From positions 62,001 through 126,000 of the forward strand of contig JAFEMH010002560.1 in the NCBI GenBank assembly GCA_022495995.1: a stretch of 64,000 nt of DNA, in the 5' to 3' direction. Origin of the DNA: Adenophora triphylla var. japonica. Lineage: Eukaryota > Streptophyta > Magnoliopsida > Asterales > Campanulaceae. The notes below the pieces were generated by a model. It saw only the letters and a list, made by a program, of their open reading frames with translations, did not search any database and was not told where the DNA came from. Positions 32,504 to 44,513 of this stretch are shown in pieces (the stretch's first letter is position 1; each line of letters begins with the position of its first letter). The translations under genes were made by a program, and so were the position numbers.

Positions 32504-33663
32504 TTCTTTTTGAGACGATCATATAATGTAGCACTATCAACGGCTATATTTTTATAAAATTCTGCTATATAATTAAAACTTCCTAAAAATCTTTTTAATT
32601 GTTTTTTATCTTTAATTTCATCAGAAAATTTTGAAGCAAATTCAATTGACAGTTTAATTGGTAAGTAAGACCCTTCTTCTATTTCATGGCAAAGAAATCT
32701 TACTTTTATTTGAAATAATTGCATTTTCTTTTCAGAAATTACTAATCCATTATGTTTAACCATATGAAAGAATGTTTGAAATGTTGATCAATATTTTTAG
32801 AGAAAACTAGTATATCATCAATATAAATATAATAAATTCTGAATTAGGATAAAAATATCAATCATAATATTTTGAAATTCGGATGGAGCATTTTTAAGAC
32901 CAAAAGACATTACATTTCATTCATAATGGTCAAATGGCTCTGTAAATGCAGTTTTGTATTTATCTTATTCAGCTATTTGAATTTGCCAGTATCCCGATTT
33001 TAAATCAAATTTTGAATATATTTAAGCTTCATTTAATCTATTTAATAAATATTTTTTGTTTAGAATCGGATTTCTTATCCATTTTAGAACTTTATTAAGT
33101 GGTTTATAATTTATAACTAATCTTGGAACACCTCTTTCTTTTTCAGCATATTTATTCGCATAAAATGTCGAACAACTCCAAGGTGAATAACTTTTCCTAA
33201 TTAAATGTTTATTAATAATCTTTGAATTTCATTTTTACAATATTCTACTAATTCTTTATTCATTTGGATAGGTTTAGCTTTAGTTGGTATTTTCTTTTCA
33301 TCAAAATCTTTTTCGTATGGTAATTTTACAACATGTTTCTTTATTGACCAGAATATTATTGGTAATTCATTACAATTTTCATTTTTCATTTATTTTAAAT
33401 ATTTTTTATCTTTTCTTTTATCTTTGAATTTTGAAGCTGATGGTTTATATTTGTAATTTTTATATCTTTTTATAAAAAGTTTAATTATTTTTCTTTGAAT
33501 ACTAGATTTTCTTTTAGTTCATTAAATGATTTTATTTGAGGGTTCATAATAAATCTAAAAATAATTTGTTTATTATTTAATATTAAGTGTATTCCTATAG
33601 AATATATTCTATCTATAGGTTGTATTAATGAAAGTAAAGGTGTTCCTAATATTTTAAATTGTG
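32504..33663 (-). pseudogene. endogenous pararetrovirus reverse transcriptase and protease C-terminal remnant
   Basis: On the minus strand the region from about 33660 to 33480 reads as the end of the protease domain. The RT domain then starts near 33389 with the caulimovirid pattern ending in ELVEYCKNEIQRLL. A YIDD catalytic motif is at about 32814-32825 and the RT thumb lies at 32763-32504. Several stops and frameshifts break it. The orientation and order are collinear with the RNase H piece at 29320-29812, from which it is separated by the gag-protease element. Similar to petuvirus-like families by eye; the genus is not assigned. Confidence 0.75.
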
Positions 33664-33671
33664 TTAATCAT

Positions 33672-33933
33672 TTTTTTTTGGGATAATCCAGGTTTCAAGC
33701 TTCGCTGGACGGTCCTGGACCACCAGCCACTTGTCCCTCAGTGCTGGCAGAGGTAAACCGCGGGATATGCCCAAGTTAGTCAGGGTGGCAGCACCCCTTA
33801 TACTCCTAGCCTCAAGGGACCCTCCTCCATGGCGCTTACATCACTCTTACATCACCAATAAATTGGCTGGTCCAACTGCTCCTGCCAGAATTCGAACTTC
33901 CCACGCTGAGGTTGCAAGCCCAGCAATGCTCAT
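33672..33933 (-). mobile_element. SINE (262 bp) with 8-bp target duplication
   Basis: The minus strand begins near AATGAGCATTGCTGGGC, carries a B-box-like AGTTCGAATTCTGG and ends in an A-run (T-run 33672-33679 on plus). TTAATCAT flanks both sides (33664-33671 and 33934-33941). It splits the pararetrovirus protease. The open frame at 33731-33937 on the plus strand is incidental. Confidence 0.75.
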
Positions 33934-33941
33934 TTAATCAT

Positions 33942-34085
33942 ATAAAATGATGTTTTAATACAAATTCCATCTTTACAAATATGAGCATTAGGTAATTTAT
34001 AATATATTATCATTTTTTGATCCATTAGAAGTTGTTAATCTATTATGAGATTATTATTTTTTAATGTTAAATAAACTAAACCCCC
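33942..34085 (-). pseudogene. endogenous pararetrovirus protease N-terminal remnant
   Basis: The minus-strand frame from about 34022 continues the protease region interrupted by the SINE. It ends near 34085, where the sequence stops resembling the virus. Confidence 0.5.
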
Positions 34086-34552
34086 TGTTGAGGTCATAAT
34101 CAGGAGAGATGAGATGTAACAGAAGTTTGCTGAGTACTTAAACTTGAGAAACAAAGTGTCCATATGCAGAATGACAGTTAATTGATCATCTAAAAAACAC
34201 ATTATTTTTTCCTACAGAAGTGGCTGTATTTGCCTAAATGAGTGTTGTATTACTCTCTTGAGCTAATAATTACTCTCTTGAGCTAATAATTACTCTTAAA
34301 ATTGATCATCAAGAAAGTATACACAAGACAGGCCACTGCAATTTTGCTTAAGCCTTTGGAATGCAAGGTGCAAACAAACGTGTGCATACACACACACACA
34401 TATCTTTGGCCCTTCGTTAAAATTTCTGAAGTGGCCAAACTTTCCATTAACAAAGTATCACAGTCCACAGTCCTAGCTAGAACTCAGCTGAAGCCAGCCT
34501 TCTAGCAGAACATTCAAAAGTTGATCAAAAGATGATTAACAAATCGAGGTGG
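34086..34552. other. unannotated sequence
   Basis: No gene. A 20-bp tandem duplication TTACTCTCTTGAGCTAATAA lies at 34251-34290, and a CA run at 34388-34400. Confidence 0.35.
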
Positions 34553-34560
34553 GTTGTGCT

Positions 34561-35709
34561 TAGAGCCGTCAATTTGGGACGGTCCCGTCGGAACGACCCG
34601 TCCCGCCATCGAATGGGACGGGAAATTTTAGGCCCGCGAAAATTCGTCCCGTCCCGTATTAGTCGCGGGACAACATAGTGCCGTCCCGTCCCATCCCATC
34701 ATGTCCCGTATTGACGGCTCTACTTGGCCTTGCCTTGGCTCGGCCGTGGCCTTGGGATTGTGATGTAATCCGGTCCAAGGAATATTTGACAAAGTTAAAT
34801 ATATTAATTATTGTATTTTAATTAGTATTTTAGGATTTAATTTGTTGTAGTTTATATTTTATTTCTTATTTTCGTCATTAACTTTAATAGGATGATTAGA
34901 GGTGATTTTAGAGTAGATTTTGAGGAGATTTACTAGTTTTTTAGTCCTATTTAGTTACCATATAGGTTAGGAGTAATTCTAGAAGGTTTAGGATTGTTTT
35001 TCAAGTTTTATGGGCACTATAAAATAGGCCTAAGGTTGTATTCCGAAAATTAGACTACTTTTGAATTATTGAATTTTAATTGATTGCTTTGCAATTGAAG
35101 GTTTTTACCTTGAAGCTTTTTAGCTTGTTCCTTGAATTTCTTGGGAGGTTCTTGACTGAGTCTTAATTGACTTAACAGGTCTTAATTGATCTGCAGAAGA
35201 TTATCATCATCTTGGTGATTCTCTTGTTCAAATCCTAGTTCATTGATTTGAATTAGATCAAATAGTTGTTGATTCAATTATTTGCCTATCCTTTTATTAT
35301 TCCGCTGCACACATTTACATCAGATTGGCCGGCCTTGGCCTTGGCCAAGGAAAGTGTATCTCACATCGAAAGAAAACGAAAGTAAAATGTTGTCTTGGCC
35401 TTGCCTTGGCTCGGCCGTGGCCTTGGGATTGGCCGGCCTTGGCCGTAGCTAAGGAGAGTGTATCCCACATCGAAAGAAAACGAAAGTAACATGTTGCCTT
35501 GGCCTTTTATATAGAGGCTGAAGCTAGGGAAGCATGTACATTTGGCCGTGGCCTTAGCTTTGAGGCATCCCGCCTAGTCAATGCCTAATCCCGTCTAATC
35601 AACGGATCCCGCATTGTTTCGCAGTAGATTTGGGACGGAGCGAAATATTTTAGTCTCGTAAAAATTCGGAAAATTTGTCCCGTCCCATTATCCCGTATTG
35701 ACGGCTCTA
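34561..35709. mobile_element. hAT MITE with 8-bp duplication, containing a solo LTR
   Basis: The ends TAGAGCCGTCAAT and ATTGACGGCTCTA are perfect inverted repeats, flanked by GTTGTGCT (34553-34560 and 35710-35717). The interior has GTCCCGTCCCG repeats near both ends and TTGGCCTTGGC repeats centrally. Without the solo LTR and its duplication it is about 580 bp. No transposase. Confidence 0.85.
34761..35322 (+). mobile_element. solo LTR (562 bp)
   Basis: TGATGTAATCC to TTTACATCA, flanked by GATTG (34756-34760 and 35323-35327). Segments such as GTTTTTCAAGTYYTA and GGTTAGGAGTAATTCTAGAAGG resemble, loosely, the LTR at 18962. Orientation is taken from that resemblance. Confidence 0.8.
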
Positions 35710-35717
35710 GTTGTGCT

Positions 35718-36469
35718 TCAGCCGATAATTTGAAGAAACATATGCTACAACTCACAAATATTGTAGCTAAAGAAAACAAGAGAAATCCTTAGAAGGCATA
35801 TCAGGAATAAATGGAGGGGGTGACTTGGTTAATTGTGTTGGTTATGCAAAATCTTACTAAAACAAGTGTGGCAGAGGAAAAGATATTAAGAACACCGAGT
35901 ATTAGGACTCTAGTTAAAACATTGAACAAATGAATATAAGCATAAGCAAATATAGAAGGGGCGGAATGGCATAGATCATTCCTCAAATGGGACCTGCGAT
36001 TGTGAGTACCAGGACACACAATCCAAGTCACTTGAAAAAACTGAATAGAAAGCCAATAATTATCCAATAATGATCAGAAATGGATGACTACATACCAAAA
36101 AACACATACAATAGTGGAAATTGAAGAACCAAAAAAAGGTTGAATTTGATATGTTACGAAGAGAAAAGTAAATACCGAGTACTTTCCTCGGCCAATTGTT
36201 TCATAGATGTGGTATTGATTCATATTTGCTACCGTCTGGTAGTCCTAGGGTTCACTGTGTGAAGTGCGTGTGTCGACGGTAGAGTGAAGGAGAAACGAGG
36301 AGAAGGCTACGGATCGGAGACGGATTAAGTCGGGAAAATGGGAATCGGCGTAGATGTGGACGGGATTGAAGATGGAGATTGCGATGGAGACGAGTTGTTA
36401 GAGAGAGAGAGAGAGTATGTTTACACAGAGAAAGGGGGAAAAGAGGTCTCAAAACCTTTTAAATTTTTT
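35718..36469. other. unannotated sequence, possibly CACTA interior
   Basis: No gene recognised. A minus-strand frame 36452-36252 rich in Ser, Leu and Arg has no known motif. A GA run lies at 36403-36415. Confidence 0.35.
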
Positions 36470-37201
36470 TTCAATTATATTTAAATCCTATTACAACGTT
36501 TCACTCCAAAACGTTGTTGACAATCCCAATCATTTAACAACGTTTATTTTCAAAACGTTGTCAAAAACCTTTTAATTGTTTTTTTCAATTATATTTAAAT
36601 CCTATTACAATGTTTCATTCTAAAACGTTGTTGACAATCACAACCCTTTAATAACGTTTATTTTTAAAACGTTGTCAAAACCTTTTTTTTTCAATTATAT
36701 TTAAATCCTATTGCAACGTTTCATTCCAAAACGTTGTTGACAATCTCAACCATTTAACAACGTCTAATTTAAAAATGTTGTCAAAAACCTTTTAATTTTT
36801 TTTAATTATATTTAAATCCTATTACAATGGTTCATTCCAAAACGTTGTTGATAATCACACCTATTTAACAACGTTTATTTTTAAAACGTTGTCAAAAACC
36901 TTTTAATTTTTTAATTTTTTTTTTCAATTATATTTAAATCCTATTACAACGTTTCATTTCAAAACGTTGTTGACAATCACAATGTTTTACCTTTAAACGT
37001 GGTTAATAGGTACAACGTTTTAGTGAAAAACGTTGTAGTCAAACCATTTAACAACGTTTATTTTTATAACGTTGTCAAACACCAATTGCCACAACATTTA
37101 TGGACAAAACGATGTCTTTAGCTTTAGCAGACTAATAATAACAACATTCTTTGTAAAACGTTGTGCAATAAACTTTGTTAATGATCAGATTTGTTGTAGT
37201 G
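36470..37201. mobile_element. CACTA right end with tandem subterminal repeats
   Basis: Five units of about 102-121 bp start CAATTATATTTAAATCC (36473, 36590, 36692, 36806, 36927) and contain inverted AACGTTTT / AAAACGTT pairs. The tract ends in TTTGTTGTAGTG at 37190-37201, the inverse of a CACTACAACAAA terminus. No matching left terminus was found between the virus pieces, so the element is incomplete. Confidence 0.6.
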
Positions 37202-37319
37202 GCATTAGTCCTTATTTTACACAATTCATATTTGTTGCACTATCTATTAGTGCAACATTATGTATATTAAATTCTTAATTTACTACTAATGTTATGTATA
37301 CATGCCATTTTGATAAGTT

Positions 37320-38162
37320 ATTGTATATATAATACATAAATAATATTTTTCTTTATTTTCATTACTTGATGTGGAAGGTAGTTTTTCATTATTTATTTTG
37401 TTTGTGTTTTGGTTAACTTCTGTTATTTTAGATCGTATTTTTTTTCGTTTCTATATTTTCAATTTTATTTTTTAACTCTTTTATTTCTATTTTTGATTGA
37501 TTTATTTCTTGTCTTAATTCCTGTATAATTGGCTCTTTTGGTGGTGTAGTCTCAAATCTATCAATTACTTCTTTTAATGAATAGTATAATTGGTTTCTTT
37601 TTAATAAATTCGTTTCTGATTGTTTTTCAAAATTTTCTAAAAAGCTTTCTAGTATTTTTTATTTTTTTTTCATCTGGATATTCAATTTTATCTATAAGAT
37701 CTAACATAAAAGTTTGACTTTTTATTAGTGTATTTATACTAATACCATTCATTTGTAAAATTGATTTATAATAGTCTATAGTATTATTACAATTTCCATC
37801 ACATTCCTCTTCTAAACTTTCTAAATTTGTTTCTGGGTCATAATTAATATTTATTATTTCATTCTCAGTATCATTATAAGAATTGCAAGAATTGTCTTTT
37901 TCTTGATTTAGTAATATTTGACATAATCCTTTTTAACTAATGTTTAATTATTGTATTTTCTTTTTTACCCAACATCTGTTAGCATAATGACCCACTTTTC
38001 CACATTTATGACAAATAATATCATTTTTTGATTTTTTTTTCTTAGATGTTTTCCTAGTTATTTTTTCTAGATTATTAGGGTTTTTTGTTGTTTCTTTTGA
38101 TTTTATTTTTCTAAATCTATTATATTTCTTTTTTGATTGAAATAATTTTCTTATTTTGCTTT
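37320..38162 (-). pseudogene. endogenous pararetrovirus coat C-terminus and linker remnant
   Basis: On the minus strand a zinc knuckle of the form CX2CX4HX4C is encoded at about 37967-38014, the hallmark of the caulimovirid coat protein C-terminus. It is preceded by a basic stretch and followed by an acidic and coiled-coil-like Lys/Glu/Asn-rich region to 37320. Stops and shifts are frequent. It is upstream, in viral order, of the protease piece at 34085. Confidence 0.65.
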
Positions 38163-38566
38163 TACTTTGGTTTGAGTAATATTATACACAAATTGCTGAC
38201 AAAATTATTCTAACTTTTTACGACTTGTTGTTAATCCTTTTTTTTTTTAGTTGAATTTTAAGGTTTAAATCATTGCAAAGGGGTAACCTTTTGTTGTATA
38301 TTATTAAAATAATTCTCCATAAGTGTATTTATCATATGTTACCTCACTTACTCCATGTTTATTTTTTATTTTTGATTTTACTCTCTGCAAATAATGGAGG
38401 TAATTCTGAAATAAATTTTTCTTTCCAAAATGGTGCATTAGCATCATCTCTTAATGTTACATTTATAATGAACACATATTTGTACCACCTAAAGTGTGTC
38501 AAGGATGGACATTTTAAATTTATTAAGAGTTCTTTGCTTTTATCCCTCATTTAAAGAGGTTGCCCA
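38163..38566 (-). pseudogene. pararetrovirus coat fragment, left arm of an inverted repeat
   Basis: The minus-strand frame from about 38550 (MRDKSKELL, then APFWKEKFISELPPLF) is followed by a KKxxLxxFCQQF-type segment after frame changes. It continues smoothly into the zinc-knuckle piece on its left. It is an inverted copy of 38625-39019 across a 58-bp spacer (38567-38624). Confidence 0.7.
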
Positions 38567-38624
38567 ATAATTTTTCGGAGTTTATACATTAATTCAAGCA
38601 ATTATTAAGATGTCCAACTTAAGA

Positions 38625-39019
38625 TGGGCAACCTCTTCAAATGAGGGATTAAGGCAAAGAACTTTTAATGAAATTAAGATGTCCAACACTGACACACTTT
38701 AGGTGGTACAAAAATGTGTTCCTTACAAATGTAACATTAAGAGATGGTGCTAATGCACCATTTTGGAAAGAAAAAATCATTTCAGGATTACCTTCTTTAT
38801 TGCATAAAGAGTAAAATCAAGAATAAAAAAATAAACTTGGAGGAAGTGAGGTAATCCACTTATGGAGAATTATTTGAAGAATGTACAACAGAAGTATTAG
38901 CCATTTGCAATGATTTAAATCTTAAAGCTCAACTCAAAAAACAAGGATTAACAACAAGTCATAAAGAGTTAGAAGAATTTTGTCAGCAATTTGCGTATAA
39001 TATTCCTTAAACCAAAGTA
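38625..39019 (+). pseudogene. pararetrovirus coat fragment, right arm of an inverted repeat
   Basis: Plus-strand copy of the left arm, roughly 85-90% alike by eye, with its own stops. The similarity ends abruptly at ACCAAAGTA (39019), where an hAT transposase remnant starts. Confidence 0.7.
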
Positions 39020-40460
39020 GCTCGTACAACCATTACACGAGATGTTAAAAATATAGTAGAAGAATATAAATTTGATTTATGTAATGTTTTAGATAATTTG
39101 TCATCTAAAGTTTCTATTTGTTCCGATATATGGAGTGATAAAAAAATAAGATATTTTTATATGGGAGTAACATGTCATTTGATTGATGATTATTGAAAAA
39201 ATCAAAAGAGGTTAATTGCATATAAATTATTTGATAAGGCACATGCCGCACATAACATTGCTCATATGTTACAAACAATTTTGCATGAATATAATTTTGT
39301 TGATAAAGTTTTTTCAATGTAATTTGATAATGCTAGTTCTAATACCGCTAGTTTGCCCGAATTACTTTTAGTTTGTAGAAAATAATTAGGTGATAGATTT
39401 TTTTATATTAGATACATTTGTCATATTTTAAACTTATGTGTGCAAGATAGTTTGCGTGCTTTGAAAGCTTCTATTAATGCAATTAAAGATGTTGTTTATA
39501 ATATTATGAAAATATCAAAATTTACAAGGCTATCTAATCAATATTGATCAAATTATAGGAAAAAACAAAAAAAAAATCCCAATAGATAAAATTCTACCCT
39601 TCATGTTTTATAAGAAACTTATGATTGACGAAATGAAATTTGTATTTTTTTAGGATACATTAATTATGATACTCAGTACAAAATTATATACTAAACAATG
39701 TGAAGAATGTGCAAGTATGATTAATTTGTAGAAGAAGTTTGAGGCGGCAACCTTGTCGTTATCCGTACGTATTACCCTACTTCTACTTTATTTGTTGATC
39801 ATTATGTGAAAATTTCTAATATATTTTTGAATTAAAAGATAATATTATTTTTAAAGATACGGTTTTCAAAATGCGAGAAAAGTGGAAAAATATTTGCTTA
39901 ACATTTCTGATATTTATTTTTTTGCTAAGTTATTAGATCCTAAAGTTAAAGAGTATGGTTTAAGTCAAATTTTAAAATATTATTATTCAAACTTTATTTG
40001 GTGTAAGATCCCAATATACCTAAATAAAAAATTTGCTAATGTTAAACAAGCATTTTAAAAAAATTATCAGGAATACAAGTCAATATGTAGTGATGCAACA
40101 ACAAGTGAGCCTTCTTTTTCGTTACTTCAAGTTCAGCATTCCTCATCATCATTTATGGCATGTTTTTATGGAAGACAACAATCTCGTGGCGGTGTTAATT
40201 ACGAATTTGATAAATATTTGACCAACGAATTTAAACAAGAAAACCCATTTGATATTTTGAGTTGGTGGTTAAGGTGAGCACACGTTTTTCCTATCATTTC
40301 TAGAATTTCACGAGAATTACTTGCTTGTCCCGAATCAACGATTTCGGTGGAGCAAGCTTTTAGCATTGGTGAAAATATGGAGCATAATCGTCACAATTTA
40401 TCATACAATAGCTTTGAATCTTGTAATTTGTTGAATAATTGAATTATAGCGGAAAGAAAA
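39020..40460 (+). pseudogene. hAT (zf-BED/RICESLEEPER-type) transposase remnant
   Basis: From 39020 the plus strand encodes ARTTITRDVKNIVEEY, then SSKVSICSDIWSD with the first catalytic Asp region (about 39110-39140), a FDNASSN segment near 39330, and CHILNLCVQDSL (about 39420-39460). The C-terminal dimerisation region lies at about 40235-40445, with DILSWW, PESTISVEQAFS and R..LS motifs. At least six stops and several shifts break it, and the N-terminal zinc finger is missing because the pararetrovirus fragment joins at 39019. The family usually has about 650-700 residues. A TAGGGATGACCA-like inverse end lies near 41160-41171. Confidence 0.8.
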
Positions 40461-41172
40461 AAGCAAAACGACAAACCAACGGATCTTCTTGATGGCGAAG
40501 GTGAGTACTTTGATAAAACAAAATCGGGAATCGATTCAGATAAATATAATTTAACTTATTTAATTGTTACTATAGTTTTTTTTATGTGTTATAATTTAGA
40601 TAACTATTGTAATAAAAGTAGGTAAAGGCTCTTAATATCCTACCTTAATTATAAAAGGGCAATGTTTGGTTGTCCCATCTTGAAATTTTTCCAAATAATT
40701 AATAAAATTTAAAGGGTACCGTCTCTTTTTTCTTTTATATACTTTCATTTGTTTAGTTTTTTTTTCTATCTTTTTTTATATACCTTTTTGTAAAAAAAAA
40801 AAATCAATAATAAAAAAAATCTAAACTATTATATCCTAGTGAATAAAAAATTTAAAAAAAATTAAAATAAATAAAGGTAGTCCGTCCCTCTTTTATATAA
40901 TTTCATTTGTTTAGTTTTTTTCTATCTTTTTTTATATACTTTTTTGTAAAAAAAAATCAATAATAAAAAAAGTTTAAAATGTTATTTCCTATTTAATAAA
41001 AAATTTAAAAAAATAAAAAATACATAATGGGTAGTATGTCCCTCTTTTTTATATACCGCCAGTTCGAAATCGAAACTGTGAACCGTAAGTTTACGGTTTG
41101 GTTCCGATTTCCTTTTTTTCGAAACTGGAATCGGCGGTTTCGAACCGAAACCGTAATTGGTCATCCCTAATA
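40461..41172. repeat. hAT 3' region with two direct repeats of about 165 bp
   Basis: CCGTC(T/C)CTCTTTT...TTCATTTGTTTAG followed by A-rich blocks occurs at about 40716-40877 and again at 40880-41045. The segment CGGTTTCGAACCGAAACCG (41130-41150) and GGTCATCCCTA (41159-41169) look like an hAT terminus. Confidence 0.5.
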
Positions 41173-41449
41173 TAATGTTAGGACTTGATGATCAATTTGC
41201 AAAATATGTGACATTGGTGGTCATATTTATTAGGCTAATGAATAATCCATATATAATATTAAAGTGGAAGAAATTCCAAACTCCACAGCTCGTCACGTGT
41301 CAATCTCTTATTCATCGATATTTTGCATTTTGGTCCTTAAATGTCATCTATTTTCACCAATAAATCAGCTTTTTGGTCCATAAATAACAATTATTTGTGT
41401 TTTAGTCTTTTTAATTCATTAGTGTTTTAGTCCTTTGAAAATTAAATTC

Positions 41450-41965
41450 CCCAATAAGTTTATTTAAATGAAATAAATCCAATAAGTTTATTTAAATGTT
41501 TTATATCAAAATTATCGTCTCACTTTTTTATTGTTGTATATAAATCTAACATATTGTTTTCGTTTATTTAAATGAAATTAATTATTAATTAAACTTATAA
41601 CTTAAAATAAATCCAATAAATTTATTTAAATAAAATAATTCACAAATAAGTTTATTTAAATGTTTTATATCAAAATTATCGTCTCACTTTTTTATTATTG
41701 TATATAAACCTAACATATTGTTTTCGTTTATTTAAATGAAACTAATTATTAATTAAACTTATACATTAAAATAAATCCAATAAGTTTTTTTAAATGAAAT
41801 AATTCACAAATAAGTTTATTTAAATGTTTTATATCAAAATTATCGTCTCACCTTTTTATTGTTGTATATAAACCTAACATATTATTTTCGTTTATTTAAA
41901 TGAAATTAATTATTAATTAAACTTATACATTAAATAAATCCAATAAGTTTTTTTTAAAATAATTA
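41450..41965. repeat. three tandem units of about 163-165 bp in the Helitron
   Basis: AAATGTTTTATATCAAAATT with CGTCTCAC recurs at about 41497, 41659 and 41824, followed each time by TTTTTATTGTTGTATATAAA. A partial fourth copy lies at 42791-42870, about 0.8 kb away. Confidence 0.8.
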
Positions 41966-43482
41966 GCCTTAAATTTCGGCAATTAATAAGATTCATTTAG
42001 TCCTTTAAAAATATTAATTAGCCTTAAATTTCGGCAATAAATCAATTATGATTTACTCATTGAATTATTTTTATATATTTTCCTTATATTATTTTTTTAA
42101 TCCTTATATAACTCAAGTATATATATAGTATGTTTTCTTTATATAAAATAATAGAGTATATGGAAACAAATTGGTTGAACATGACAAAAATATCATGTAT
42201 AAACAAAGAAAAGTATTGTAAAATAATTTGAAATTATAATTCAATTATTAATATTATCAAATTAGATTAGATTTAATTCAAATCTTACATATTTATCAAA
42301 TGAGTTATATTTCCTTAAAAAAAACATTTACATTTTCAGTTGTTTGACTAAGTCCATGAAATTCAGTTTTTTTTTTTTAAAAGAAGTCCATGAAATTCAG
42401 TTAGTGGAGTATTAAAATTACAGGAATTGATTTTTTAAAAAAAAAATTTGAGCAACAGTGCTTTGGCAAGTTAAATTTGGGTATCATAAACTGATCTAAT
42501 CTTAAAATTTAAAAAGTTTTTTAATAAGTCAAATTTTCTAAATGCCATAAAATTACTTATGCAAATCTTCAATGTTTATCCTAATTTAAATATAGTTAAA
42601 TGTTTTGAATTTCAAAATTATCCTAATTTAAACACATTAATACATTTTGAAGATGTCAATTCAAATTTAAATTGATTACCAAGTATCCTTATAAATTATC
42701 CCTACAAATCTTCAAAAAGAAAAAAAAAATCTACATTATGTGAATAACCCTATCAGTCTTTATAATTATATAATTTCATCCGGCCTAGCTAAATGTTTTA
42801 TATCAAAATTATCGTTGAACTTTTTTATTGTTGTACATAAACCTAACATATTGTTTTCGTTTATCTGATATGAAATATTTATTGTCATAATGGAAAAAGT
42901 GAAACTTAACTGGTATATTAATCGAACAGGCATGATTTTAATGATTGAAACTATAGCTCCTCATTTTGTCTGGTCTGAGAAGTTGATGGTCTCAATGATT
43001 CCGACTCAGCCTGAAACCATAAATTGAATATTGAAAACCAATAGACTCATTGGCAATTATATAACACTGTTAGGTGTAATTTTATTTTTTTTAATCCGAA
43101 AGAAAGATTCTATCAGAAGAAGATCAATTTACAAAAGGATGGCTTGGAGGAAGAAAATAGGATGACCATTTAAGTGGTCAATCAATCAGAAGTTTCGGCA
43201 GCAAGATAGAGATATCCATAAGTAGGTCGACAACGTCCATAGAGTGTACATAGTCTTTTTGGAATATGAAGATGTTGCTAGAGTTGGATGTATTCTATTT
43301 GGATAATTTAAAGTGTACATGTTATTTAACTTTGTTATTTTGGTTATTTCCTTATGTAGGATAATCCCTTGGAATCAATGGGGGAAAGTTCTTCAACAAC
43401 GGTCTATAATGACATTACTCCTCAGAAGCGTTAGCTAGACATTATTTTCAATGATGAGGAGGCACAGCTATCCGTGACTAAG
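41966..43482. other. Helitron interior, no gene seen
   Basis: AT-rich sequence with short direct repeats such as TTAGCCTTAAATTTCGGCAA (near 41964 and 42020). From 42940 the composition is more balanced, which could be captured host sequence, but no exon could be recognised. Confidence 0.4.
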
Positions 43483-43812
43483 TGTAGGAAAACAATTTAG
43501 GATTTTCCCAAAACTTGATTTCTCATTGATTGATGATTGAATATATATGTTACAGCAGTCAAAAAGGAAAAGAGCAAAAGATATCTTCTAAAAATCAAAA
43601 TACTAAACAGAATCCTAGAGAGAAAAGGAAACTGAATCGTCAGATTACGTCCCTAGGCGGTCGTCCACTTGTACAGAGGTTTCCACGGCTTTGAGATTTT
43701 GAGCTGGGCGATCGCCCACTGGTCCTGAGCGGTCGCCCACGTGTACAGAGGTTTTGACGTTGTTTGAATTTGGTGCTGGGCGATCGCCCACTTGTACAGC
43801 GCCATATTCACA
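43483..43812 (-). mobile_element. solo LTR (330 bp), copia-like, minus orientation
   Basis: Plus-strand TGTAGGAAAAC to TATTCACA, flanked by CTAAG (43478-43482 and 43813-43817). Read on the minus strand it starts TGTGAATATGG and ends TTTTCCTACA. It contains GGGCGATCGCCCA palindromes spaced about 30-60 bp apart. Confidence 0.75.
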
Positions 43813-43817
43813 CTAAG

Positions 43818-44513
43818 GGAATCAAGTAAATCAAACAGTAGAAATTGGACAAGAAGGAAAGTCGTGCTTTTTATTTCAGACAATCAATTTTAGGTTTTTC
43901 AAATAAATATGATGTATTGGTTTAATACTCCTAAACAATCTTTGCTATTTTTCCCAAGGTGAAATTATCGTGGGTAGAGTGAGGGGGATGATTAAGAAAT
44001 ATTTTCTTTGGTATTTTGTTATTTCATTTGGTACTTTGGAATTTATGATTAATAATCTAATTAAAAATATTCAGCCGTGCGTTTATTTTGAGTAGGTCGC
44101 TGAAAAAAGAATTCGGCAAAATCATCCTCCATTATTGCTCGCTCTCATCTTCTTTCTTCTTCTTGACCTATTTGATCTCTTAATTGTTTTTTCTTTTTCT
44201 TTTTCTTTTTTACTTTTTTTTTTTGTTTCAGGAACAATGTTTTACTATGATGTAAGCTATTTTAGCTAATGATATTTCTATTTATCATTTTTATTTTTAG
44301 TGAATTTATGAAATCACAAAATTTGATATCTCTGAATTATTTAACAAAGAATAGATGTCATGTTAAATGTTTACATAATATTATTATGCTTAGTGCCTAA
44401 TCTTTGAATATTCTGCTGTTTAATTAAAGATGTTTTGACTAATATTTCCTAATCAGAAAATGACCCACAAGAGAAATTATAACATTTTGCTTAATGGCTA
44501 AAGCCTAACTATG
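43818..44513. other. Helitron 3' interior, no gene seen
   Basis: No recognisable frame on either strand. T-rich stretch near 44150-44225. Confidence 0.4.

Noticed and set aside
33731..33937. Short plus-strand protein gene
   Set aside because: Lies entirely inside a SINE with an exact target duplication.
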